Positions 22,686 through 31,048 of a stretch of DNA of 55,710 nt are shown piece by piece. Origin of the DNA: Candidatus Peregrinibacteria bacterium CG_4_10_14_0_2_um_filter_38_24 (lineage in GTDB: Bacteria > Patescibacteriota > Gracilibacteria > UBA1369 > LOWO2-01-FULL-3); NCBI GenBank assembly GCA_002792535.1, contig PFOM01000012.1, positions 1 through 55,710 of the forward strand, read 5' to 3'. The position numbers were made by a program, and so were the translations under genes. The notes below the pieces were generated by a model. It worked only from the letters and a program-made list of their open reading frames with translations. It did no database searches and had not been told where the DNA came from. Position 1 is the first letter of the stretch, and each line of letters begins with the position of its first letter.

Positions 22686-23258
22686 ATGTATAAGAAAATC
22701 TTAATTATTTCTCTCGTTGTTTTATCATCAGCTGTCTTGTCAGGATGCAGAATCCCGTATATCGATGATTTGAAAGAGCAAAAAGATGCCGTTGAAAAAT
22801 TACAGATTGAGGTAAAAGATCTTCAAACAAAGCTCGGGCTTGTTCAAGAAGATGTAAAGACTGTCGCTGAGGTTAAAAAAGCTGAACCTGTAATAGTAAT
22901 CGAGGGGAAACCTGCAGAAGAGAAAAAGCCTGAGGAAAGCGCTTCAACGAGCTTCATAAAAATCACGAGTCCTGAAAATGATGTAGTTGTAACGACACAA
23001 CCTGTTGTTTTTCTAGGAACTGTTTCTCCTGATGTCACAAAAGTTTCGGTTGAATCAGAATTTACAAAAAACGGAAAGACCTTGAAAGACTCATACACTT
23101 TGAAAAGCTTTAAAGAGGGAAATCCAAATTTTTCATATAAGGCCAGCCAAACATTAGGAAATCTTGGAGTCGGTAAAAATACTTTTAAATTCACGGCTAC
23201 TTTTAAGGATGGAAAAACTCAAACTTCTGAAATAGTTGTAAATTATTCAACAAATTAA
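22686..23258 (+). CDS. Lipoprotein with coiled coil and Ig-like domain
   Basis: 190 residues: signal peptide YKKILIISLVVLSSAVLSGC with lipobox LSGC (Cys21), then a short coiled coil (about 28-62), a lysine/glutamate/proline-rich linker, and a C-terminal beta domain from about residue 95 (FIKITSPENDVVVTTQPVVFLGTV...) like bacterial Ig-like surface domains. Expected to be diacylated and anchored outside the cytoplasmic membrane after LspA cleavage. It lies between mutS and mutL, ending 1 base before mutL, so it is cotranscribed with mismatch repair, for which no functional reason is apparent. Confidence 0.85.
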   Translation: MYKKILIISLVVLSSAVLSGCRIPYIDDLKEQKDAVEKLQIEVKDLQTKLGLVQEDVKTVAEVKKAEPVIVIEGKPAEEKKPEESASTSFIKITSPENDVVVTTQPVVFLGTVSPDVTKVSVESEFTKNGKTLKDSYTLKSFKEGNPNFSYKASQTLGNLGVGKNTFKFTATFKDGKTQTSEIVVNYSTN

Positions 23259-23259
23259 G

Positions 23260-25017
23260 ATGTCTATAATCAAACTTTTACCTGAGAACCTCGTAAATCA
23301 GATCGCCGCCGGAGAGGTCGTAGAAAGGCCTGCCAGCGTGGGAAAAGAATTGGTTGAAAATAGTATCGATGCAGGTGCGGATAGAATTGTTGTCGAGGTG
23401 AAAGATGCTGGAAAAACTTTCATAAAGGTTTTTGATAATGGGCGCGGAATGTCGCGAGAAGATTTAATGATGTGTACTCAAAGGCATGCAACAAGCAAAA
23501 TTTCTTCCGAGTCCGATCTATGGAAAATAAATACGATGGGCTTTAGAGGCGAAGCTTTACCAAGTATCGCTTCCGTTTCAAACATGATTATTAAAAGTAA
23601 AAATGCCGAAGATATTTCCGGAACAGCAATAAATATAAAAGGCGGGAATACCGTTTCCAGAGACGATATCGGGATTCCTGTCGGCACTATTATTGAGGTA
23701 TATGATTTATTTTTTAATACTCCTGCGAGACAAAAATTTTTGAAAAAAGAGACAACTGAGCTTGGACATATCACTACGATGTTTGACAATATCGCGCTTG
23801 CAAATCCTCATATTGCTTTAAAGCTTATACATAATGAAAAAGTTATTTCCGATTTTCCGAAATCCACTGATTTGATTTCCAGAATAGCGGATATTTTTGG
23901 TAAAAATACCGCCGAGGCAATGCTTCCTATCTTTTATGGCGGCAGTGAACTACAAATTGATGGGTTTATTGGGAAACCTCTTCTTTCCCGAAGTACTTCG
24001 CAACATCAATATTTTTTCGTTAATGGAAGATATATCCAACATCATCTTTTCGCCCATACAATCAAGTCCGCATATCATTCTATGTTGATGGAAAATAAGA
24101 AACCTGTGTTCATTATAAATATAAAAATAAATCCTGCGATGGTAGATGTGAATGTGCATCCACGAAAAATAGAAGTTCGTTTTGCTGACCAGCAAGCCTT
24201 AAATTCAGTTCTTTATTCTGCCACAAAAACTGTACTAGAGAAAAGTAATTTGATTCCAAAAGCTTTTATCGAAACCCAAAGATACATCTCTGACAGTTTG
24301 CCGAAATCAATTTCTTTCGGTGGAGGCTATCCTTCTTCAGGAATTTCTCGTGAGAATTTTTCTGCGCAAGATTCTATAAATTTTTCAAAAGATATTTTGA
24401 TGCAGCGCGAACAAAATAGCGCTGCAATGATACAAAAAGAGCCTGTATTGAAATCCATTGTTCAGATTTCCGATTCTTATATTGTCGCAAAAAATGATGA
24501 AGGACTTGTTCTTATTGATCAACATGCGGCACACGAAAGAGTTCGTTACGAAGAACTCATGACTCAATTTTCAAGTGCTGATAAAAAAATTCAGCCTCTT
24601 CTTGTTCCTTCGCAAATAGAGTTTACAAGCACCGAAATTGCTCAGGTTGAAACCAATATTGATGTGTTTAAAAATCTTGGATTTGAGATAGAGAATTTCG
24701 GAGGCAATACTTTTAATGTTTATTCCGTCCCTTCATTCTTCTCCGGAGAAGACATCGAACAAGTGATAAAAGGAGTTTTGGACGACATTGAAAATGAAAA
24801 AAATCCTTCAAGATTTCAGGGAAACATTGAAACTATAATCACATATATGGCTTGTAGAAGCGCAATAAAATTTGGGCAAAAACTTAGTCTCGACGAAATG
24901 CAATCTCTGATTATGCAAATGGAAAAAGTAAAAATGCCTTATACGTGCCCGCATGGAAGACCAACAATGATTTCACTTACACTCTCCGAACTTTCAAAAA
25001 TGTTTGGAAGGAAATAG
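23260..25017 (+). CDS. mutL: DNA mismatch repair protein MutL, endonuclease type
   Basis: 585 residues. The GHKL ATPase has IAAGEVVERPASVGKELVENSIDAG (17-41), DNGRGM and GFRGEALPSIASVS. The C-terminal domain carries DQHAAHERVRYEE (about 420-432), which fits the endonuclease motif DQHAx2Ex4E, and also ACRSAIKFGQ and CPHGRP (about 563-568), the zinc-site motifs. So it is the nicking type found in bacteria without MutH. It abuts a convergent gene: one base separates the two stop codons. Confidence 0.96.
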   Translation: MSIIKLLPENLVNQIAAGEVVERPASVGKELVENSIDAGADRIVVEVKDAGKTFIKVFDNGRGMSREDLMMCTQRHATSKISSESDLWKINTMGFRGEALPSIASVSNMIIKSKNAEDISGTAINIKGGNTVSRDDIGIPVGTIIEVYDLFFNTPARQKFLKKETTELGHITTMFDNIALANPHIALKLIHNEKVISDFPKSTDLISRIADIFGKNTAEAMLPIFYGGSELQIDGFIGKPLLSRSTSQHQYFFVNGRYIQHHLFAHTIKSAYHSMLMENKKPVFIINIKINPAMVDVNVHPRKIEVRFADQQALNSVLYSATKTVLEKSNLIPKAFIETQRYISDSLPKSISFGGGYPSSGISRENFSAQDSINFSKDILMQREQNSAAMIQKEPVLKSIVQISDSYIVAKNDEGLVLIDQHAAHERVRYEELMTQFSSADKKIQPLLVPSQIEFTSTEIAQVETNIDVFKNLGFEIENFGGNTFNVYSVPSFFSGEDIEQVIKGVLDDIENEKNPSRFQGNIETIITYMACRSAIKFGQKLSLDEMQSLIMQMEKVKMPYTCPHGRPTMISLTLSELSKMFGRK

Positions 25018-25018
25018 T

Positions 25019-27157
25019 TTATTTCTCCCAAATACTTGAGAAATATCGATCATAAACAAGATTTGTTTCGTAGTTTATTTCTTTGTTTGTGGATGATTTT
25101 TGGTCCATAGGATAGAACTCCAAATTGTGGATTTCATTCCCATGTATTTCTTTTGTCAAAATACTTCCTCTACTTCCCGGCTGTTTGTCGGCATACAATT
25201 TATACGTAACCATAGGCGAAAAATCCAATCTAAAAGGTAATTGATATTTTATATTTATTTCTTTTGACTCTCCGGCTTTCACTTCCACTTGAAAAATAAA
25301 ATATGTTTTTTTGAGATCCCTATCGTATTTTGTTTGAATTTCCGCGCCAGTTGAGCTTAATAAAATCACTCCGTCAGGCACATAAACTCTTGTTAAGGTC
25401 TTGTTTCTACCTCTCCCTAATATATCTATTACGTAATCCGGTATTTTATTAATGCCATATGATTCCAATGTTTTTTTCCATTGATAGTAGATAGCGTCAG
25501 TCCACAGATGTGTACGCTTTATATTTACTTCATCTATAATCGTTCCAAATTTATCGATTGTCGTATTGTGATATATCTTTTCTTCTATGAATTGATCTGA
25601 CTTTGTTCCTCCAACTGAAGTACTTATTACACTTAAATAATCTTCATCGTTTTTCAGTTTGTTCATTTCTCCGTTTAAGCCAAAGGACTCAAAAAGAGAT
25701 TCGACTTGCGAATCAGATGAATACGCCATGATGTGCTTTTGCTGAATTGCCTTGTATAATTTGCTCATTATTTTGCCAACATTTTCTTCTTTCATTATTT
25801 GTTTTTTGAATTCCGGAATAAAAACTTTCAAAATATGTTTTGGATCTTTTGCCCCCCAATATTTCGATTCGATAATGAAACTCAAAAGTAAATTGTAATT
25901 TTCTGAATTTAGTTTTCCAAAACTTCCAACTTGGACAGGCCCTGAAATTTCCAGCATATCTTTAAGTAGTCCCTGATTTATTGCTATTACAGTATCTATT
26001 TCCGGACCACCTTCTGTTTCCAAAAACCACTTCGCCTTTGCTGCCGCAACCTTGAAATCCGGCGAATAATTTGAGTCTCTAAATCTCCAATTTGTTGTGA
26101 AAAATTTCAATTCTTCCGGAGGCTCTATCACTCCTTTATAACTTCCGTCGATGTCATAAACGTCATGTACATCAAGTTTTTCTATATATCCGTCCTGTAT
26201 TTCAACTATTGCATAACTCCCTATGAAGCCTCCTGTAGCGCGAATTTCATTGTTGTTTTGCAGAAGAATTAAATATCTGTGTAGCTTTTTATCTCCCAAA
26301 AGTTTTAGCAACGAAGGGAATGATTCCGATATCGTTTTTAAAATGCCTGACACTTCGTTTATTTTTTGTTTTGCTAAAGTTATCCTTGATCCTATCTCCG
26401 TCGGCAATGATTTTTCATCTATATTTTTTATTTTTTCCGTAGCAGACGAAATTTCTTTTAATGCTATTTCGGTCTTATCAAGGCCTTTTTTCAGCAGTTC
26501 CGTTATTGATACTTTTTGCGTTGTTTCAGGATTATTCTTTGACACAAAAAAGACCGGAATTTTATTAAATTCATCAAGGGCTTCCGTAAAATATTTTCCG
26601 GCTATCGCAAAATGTTTACCACTTTGAAGTAAAGATTCTACTGCATTCCCAGCGTTATTGTCAGATGCGTAAAATGTCTTGTCTTTGCTGATAAACCATA
26701 AGTCGTTTTCCGCTGTAGAAAAATTTTTCAAAGCTTTGTCGAAAGTTTCCAATGCATTTTCGAACTGAATTTTTGTCGCACTTTTCCCTGCATCTACAAG
26801 GTAGCTTATCCCTTCGTATGCAATATTTGAGATTTCTTTCTCTAAAGATTTTCCCTGAAAATAAATGGAAACGGAGTTCAATACGAATACTATGATAAAT
26901 CCAAAAATTCCAATTTTCAAAATGTTACCAATGAATTTTGGAGCCTTGTAAGCCTTTCCTTTGATGTATGAATATGAAGGTTTACCGTTGCCGGATAAAT
27001 CCTTTACTTCTTTTACTGTAGGCGTTTTTTTGTATAAGATGTTTTTGCTTTTCTTTAAAATTTCAGCTTTTTTTCGCAACTCTAAATCGTTAGGCTTTCT
27101 CAAGTCTATTTTTTCTTTTGATGTCCCCTCCTGTATGTCTTTTAGTTTTTCCTGCAT
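25019..27157 (-). CDS. DUF4012-family membrane-anchored protein
   Basis: 712 residues. A basic cytoplasmic N-terminus of about 85 residues, one membrane helix (IFGFIIVFVLNSVSIYF), a long helical region, then the DUF4012 core: QNNNEIRATGGFIGSYAIVEIQDG (about 300-323), DGSYKGVIEPPEELKFF, NWRFRDSNYSPDFKVAAAKAKWFLE and a beta-rich C-terminal part. DUF4012 proteins are large surface-exposed proteins common in CPR and some Gram-positive lineages; function unknown. The gene follows the DUF3352 gene after 2 bases, and the two proteins share the same topology, so they probably act together outside the membrane. Confidence 0.85.
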   Translation of the reverse strand: MQEKLKDIQEGTSKEKIDLRKPNDLELRKKAEILKKSKNILYKKTPTVKEVKDLSGNGKPSYSYIKGKAYKAPKFIGNILKIGIFGFIIVFVLNSVSIYFQGKSLEKEISNIAYEGISYLVDAGKSATKIQFENALETFDKALKNFSTAENDLWFISKDKTFYASDNNAGNAVESLLQSGKHFAIAGKYFTEALDEFNKIPVFFVSKNNPETTQKVSITELLKKGLDKTEIALKEISSATEKIKNIDEKSLPTEIGSRITLAKQKINEVSGILKTISESFPSLLKLLGDKKLHRYLILLQNNNEIRATGGFIGSYAIVEIQDGYIEKLDVHDVYDIDGSYKGVIEPPEELKFFTTNWRFRDSNYSPDFKVAAAKAKWFLETEGGPEIDTVIAINQGLLKDMLEISGPVQVGSFGKLNSENYNLLLSFIIESKYWGAKDPKHILKVFIPEFKKQIMKEENVGKIMSKLYKAIQQKHIMAYSSDSQVESLFESFGLNGEMNKLKNDEDYLSVISTSVGGTKSDQFIEEKIYHNTTIDKFGTIIDEVNIKRTHLWTDAIYYQWKKTLESYGINKIPDYVIDILGRGRNKTLTRVYVPDGVILLSSTGAEIQTKYDRDLKKTYFIFQVEVKAGESKEINIKYQLPFRLDFSPMVTYKLYADKQPGSRGSILTKEIHGNEIHNLEFYPMDQKSSTNKEINYETNLVYDRYFSSIWEK

Positions 27158-27159
27158 AG

Positions 27160-29010
27160 CTATTTAACATGCAAGTAATTGATTGAGACAATTCCGTCAT
27201 CAAAATAATTATTACCGCCACTGATTTCCGAGACCGGCAAAGGCAAATTTGGTAATAATTTTGCAAGATTAAAGTATGAAATTTCATCTGAATTCTTTAA
27301 AACCGGTTCGATTAATTTTTTAAATGTTTCAGAAATTTTTAGATTATTTTTGTTTTCTTTTAAATCTATGCTGTTCTTGATTCCGGCTAAGCTATCAGAA
27401 ATTACAGCAACATCTTCTATGGTTGCGTAAAAGAATCCTTTTGATTCTTCTCCCACGTGAAGTGCCGTAACTTTTATTCCTTTGTAATCTTCAGATTTTT
27501 TATTTATGGCTTCAGGAATAGCGATAATCTCTCTTGATGGAGTGCCGTCCGGCAAAATATGTTCGACTACTTCTTGTCTAAAAACTCCTCCTATTTTTGC
27601 AAAATTATCAGCTATTTTTTCCAGCCTTTCCATGTCTTTTTCTTTATCGGAAAGCTCTAAGAAAAATTTATATATTGGCTTTCCTCCTTCGTTCTCTATC
27701 GCAAGAGCGTATTCATTTTTTAGTAAAGGCATTATGTCTAAATTGAATAACACTTCCGAACCAAAATATTTTTGAGTGTAATTTTGCAAGACTTTATCGA
27801 AATTTTCCACCACTTCTTGTTTACCACTTGATAATACCTCTACGATACGTTTGATTTGGCTTCCCACATTTTGTCCGCCATAAAAGGCCATTGCGTTTTC
27901 TCCCACGTACTGCGCAATATTTGCGGAATATTTTTCCGTCATTTTTATATATTTTTCTTCTTTTACTTTGTCTATGGTCAAATTTAAAAAGCTTTGAATC
28001 GCAAATTTGTTGTTCATTGCAACAAGAACCATGCCGTCAGAATCCATAAGTTTCATTAGAGGCAATAATTGTTTAAAATTTATATCAAAATCTTTCAATA
28101 ATGGAATGTTTCTCAAAAATTCTTCCGATATTTGGTTGAAATTCACGTACAAGAAAGCCATTTTGTTTATAGGCATATTATTTGATATCCTTGAATATTT
28201 ATCGGATGAGAATACAGATTTTTCGTTGGATTTTTCAAAATTCAATAAATCTTCCATCGCTTTTTTGTTTTGAGTGTAGAAAATATAACTGTCTACGAAA
28301 GCTATGTTTTCACCGCTTTGAGATGAGTAAACTTCATATCCAACATATCCCATTTTTATGTATGTATTTTTGTTCTCTATAAATCTTTTTGCGTTATTTT
28401 GATTTAGTGCTTCTGCAAAATAAATAATATCCAAAGATTTTTCATCGGATTTTCCTTTTAAAAAAGCTACTCCCATCCCTCTGCCAAGCCATGGATTTAT
28501 ATCATTGTCGTAATTCCCCAATAATTTTTTTTCCAATAATTCTTGTACTTTTTGTTTTGAATATTCCGGATAATCTTTCAATAATTCAAAACTTTTCGTG
28601 AGCTGATTGTGATTAAAATTACTGTTTATTTCGAGAAAAGCTATCGTTCTGTCCGATGGCAAATATTTGGCTATAGGAATGGATTTAAAGACCTTTTCGA
28701 ACAGTAAATATCCAGTTGCAACGAGGATTGAAAGCATTATGAGCACAAGGGCTCCTCCAAATATTTTCTTGCTATTGAAGGATAATCTGATTCTTGTTCT
28801 TTCTTTTTCATGGACTGTTCCTGTTTGTTCTTTTTCTTTTGTTTTACGTTTCCCCTCATGTGTATTTTTTTCATTTTCCTTTGCTTGTTCTTCTTTTCGT
28901 ATTCCTTTAACAAGCTCCTTTTTTATCTTGCGCTTATCTTTCTTGTCTCTCCCTTCTTTTTCTTTGATTAATTCCCTAACTATTTTTTTGATATTTGCTT
29001 TTTTGCCCAT
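27160..29010 (-). CDS. DUF3352-family membrane-anchored protein
   Basis: 616 residues. The first 75 residues are extremely rich in Lys, Arg and Glu (KKANIKKIVRELIKEKEGRD...) and cytoplasmic, followed by a membrane helix (about 79-108) and a long extracellular part. LPSDRTIAFLEINSNFNHNQLTKSF and DINPWLGRGMGVAFLKG are DUF3352 marks. Function unknown. Located directly upstream of the DUF4012 gene with 2 bases between, and divergent from alaS across a 77-base promoter region. Confidence 0.8.
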   Translation of the reverse strand: MGKKANIKKIVRELIKEKEGRDKKDKRKIKKELVKGIRKEEQAKENEKNTHEGKRKTKEKEQTGTVHEKERTRIRLSFNSKKIFGGALVLIMLSILVATGYLLFEKVFKSIPIAKYLPSDRTIAFLEINSNFNHNQLTKSFELLKDYPEYSKQKVQELLEKKLLGNYDNDINPWLGRGMGVAFLKGKSDEKSLDIIYFAEALNQNNAKRFIENKNTYIKMGYVGYEVYSSQSGENIAFVDSYIFYTQNKKAMEDLLNFEKSNEKSVFSSDKYSRISNNMPINKMAFLYVNFNQISEEFLRNIPLLKDFDINFKQLLPLMKLMDSDGMVLVAMNNKFAIQSFLNLTIDKVKEEKYIKMTEKYSANIAQYVGENAMAFYGGQNVGSQIKRIVEVLSSGKQEVVENFDKVLQNYTQKYFGSEVLFNLDIMPLLKNEYALAIENEGGKPIYKFFLELSDKEKDMERLEKIADNFAKIGGVFRQEVVEHILPDGTPSREIIAIPEAINKKSEDYKGIKVTALHVGEESKGFFYATIEDVAVISDSLAGIKNSIDLKENKNNLKISETFKKLIEPVLKNSDEISYFNLAKLLPNLPLPVSEISGGNNYFDDGIVSINYLHVK

Positions 29011-29033
29011 GTGAATAATATGTCACAGTTTAC

Positions 29034-29062
29034 TTGTAAGTTAAAGTAATTTTTCGTAGAAT
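29034..29062 (+). promoter_or_regulatory. Predicted alaS promoter
   Basis: TTGTAA (29034-29039), 17 bases, TAGAAT (29057-29062), with the ATG 25 bases further on. Confidence 0.5.
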
Positions 29063-29087
29063 AAGCGAGCAAAATCCACTAAAATAT

Positions 29088-30929
29088 ATGAATAATCAAA
29101 AATTGACAGCTCAGGACTTAAGAAATCGTTATATTAATTTTTTTGCCAAGAAACATGGCCACAGAGAGATAAAAGGAGCTTCCCTTATCCCTGAGAATGA
29201 CCCGACCGTTCTTTTTACAACTGCCGGAATGCATCCTCTGGTTCCTTTTCTTATGGGGGCGCCTCACGCAGAAGGTAAAAGGCTCACAGATGTACAGAAA
29301 TGTATAAGAACTGATGACATTGATGAGGTTGGAGATATGTGCCATCTTACATTTTTTGAAATGTTGGGGAATTGGTCTCTCGGTGATTATTTCAAGGAAG
29401 AAGCCATAAAAATGAGTTTTGAATTTTTGACTAAAGAGCTTGGGCTTTCTTTGAAAAATTTGGCTTTTTCTTGTTTTGCCGGAGATAGTGATGCCCCAAA
29501 AGATGAAGAATCTGCAAATGTATGGAGGAATCTTGGGGTTTCAGATGACAGAATTGCGTTTTTGCCAAAGAAAAATAACTGGTGGGGGCCTGCCGGATTA
29601 ACCGGACCATGCGGACCTGATACGGAAATGTTTTTCTGGACAGGTGAAGGAGAAGCTCCAAAGAAATTTGATTCTGATGATGCGAAATGGGTGGAAATTT
29701 GGAATGACGTTTTCATGCAATATAATAAAACTGCGGAAGGGACTTACGAGCCTCTTAAACAACAAAATGTGGACACGGGGATGGGGCTTGAGCGTGTTTT
29801 GACTGTTATGAATGGAGCTAAATCACCTTTTGAAACTGAACTTTTTGATGAAGTAATAAAAGAAATAAGACTTCTTGGAAATTATTCTGAGGCGAATGAA
29901 GAAATACAAAAATCCGAGAGAATTATTTCGGATCATTTGAGGGCCGGTACTTTTATTTTAGGAGATCGCTTTGCCGTCACTCCTTCAAATGTTGATCAAG
30001 GATATGTGCTACGAAGGCTTATTAGAAGGGCAATTCGACACGGAAGGAAGGTTGGAATCGAAGTCGATTTTTGTAGAAAGCTCGCAGGTATTTTCGTAAA
30101 AAATTACTGTGATTTTTATACTGAGCTTCTTGAAAATCAGGAGAGAATATTCAGTGAAATGGCAATGGAAGAAGAAAGATTTGGAAAAACTTTGAATAAT
30201 GGAATTGCTGTTTTGAAAAAAGAAATGACAAAATTTGAAAGTCAAAAATCTGAAGGATTAAATGTATTTGCTGAGAATTTTTTCTTTGAAATGTTTGCGA
30301 CTTATGGCTTCCCTATAGAAATGATCATCGAGGAGCTAGAAAATTCCGGATGGATAAAAGACGCTAAAGATAAAGATTTCGTCACTGCAAATTTTGATAA
30401 ATTTTTTAAGGAACACCAAGACCTTTCACGTGCCGGAGCTGACAAAAAATTTGCCGGTGGTTTAGCGGATCATAGCGAGGAAGTCACAAAACTTCATACT
30501 GCAACCCATCTTTTACACAAAGCTTTGCGTACCGTTTTGGGGGAACATGTCGAGCAAAGAGGTTCAAATATTACTGCGGAAAGACTTCGTTTCGATTTCT
30601 GTCACGGAGAAAAAATGACACCTGAACAAATCAAAAAAGTTGAAGATATTGTAAATGAACAGATTAAAAATGCTTTGCCTGTGAGTTACGAAGAAATGAC
30701 TGTAGATGAAGCAAAAGAGAAAGGTGCCATGGGGCTTTTTGAATCAAAATATGGTGAAAAAGTGAAAGTTTACACAATGGGAGAAGACGAAAAAAGAACT
30801 GTTTTCAGCCGTGAAATTTGTGGAGGTCCTCATGTAAACAACACATCAGAATTAAAAAGTTTCAAGATTCTAAAAGAAGAAAGTTCATCCGGCGGGATAA
30901 GGAGAATTAAGGCTGTGGTTGGAGTTTAG
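29088..30929 (+). CDS. alaS: Alanyl-tRNA synthetase, short form ending after the editing domain
   Basis: 613 residues against about 870 in most bacteria. The catalytic core has FFAKKHGHREIKGASLIPENDPTVLFTTAGM, RTDDIDEVGDMCHLTFFEMLGNWSLGDYFKEEAI, and GPCGPDTEMFF. The editing domain has the metal ligands HTATHLLH (about 469-476) and CGGPHV (about 578). The protein then stops, with no C-terminal DHHA1/C-Ala domain. The stop is clear and the next 120 bases do not continue the protein, so this is a natural short form as described for CPR bacteria rather than a frameshift. Confidence 0.95.
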   Translation: MNNQKLTAQDLRNRYINFFAKKHGHREIKGASLIPENDPTVLFTTAGMHPLVPFLMGAPHAEGKRLTDVQKCIRTDDIDEVGDMCHLTFFEMLGNWSLGDYFKEEAIKMSFEFLTKELGLSLKNLAFSCFAGDSDAPKDEESANVWRNLGVSDDRIAFLPKKNNWWGPAGLTGPCGPDTEMFFWTGEGEAPKKFDSDDAKWVEIWNDVFMQYNKTAEGTYEPLKQQNVDTGMGLERVLTVMNGAKSPFETELFDEVIKEIRLLGNYSEANEEIQKSERIISDHLRAGTFILGDRFAVTPSNVDQGYVLRRLIRRAIRHGRKVGIEVDFCRKLAGIFVKNYCDFYTELLENQERIFSEMAMEEERFGKTLNNGIAVLKKEMTKFESQKSEGLNVFAENFFFEMFATYGFPIEMIIEELENSGWIKDAKDKDFVTANFDKFFKEHQDLSRAGADKKFAGGLADHSEEVTKLHTATHLLHKALRTVLGEHVEQRGSNITAERLRFDFCHGEKMTPEQIKKVEDIVNEQIKNALPVSYEEMTVDEAKEKGAMGLFESKYGEKVKVYTMGEDEKRTVFSREICGGPHVNNTSELKSFKILKEESSSGGIRRIKAVVGV

Positions 30930-31048
30930 GGCTTATTCAACAGGCATATCTATTTCTGAGATAAGGCCTCCATTTTTGCAGGTTCAATTTCACCTCCGGG
31001 CTCAACAACCACACGTTGTTCACCTAAAGACCTCAACTTATTATATTA
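30930..31048. other. Spacer between convergent alaS and the giant gene; in-frame tail after the stop
   Basis: On the minus strand, directly after the TAA-TAA that ends the giant gene, the same frame stays open for 31 codons (YNKLRSLGEQRVVVEPGGE and on to EALSQK) before TAG. The tail resembles the PTEGKVEPTT spacer in the protein itself, so the gene may once have been longer. No terminator hairpin is convincing. Confidence 0.45.

Noticed and set aside
29088-30929. Frameshifted or truncated alaS
   Set aside because: No continuation of the DHHA1 region in any frame downstream, and short AlaRS is known from CPR bacteria.
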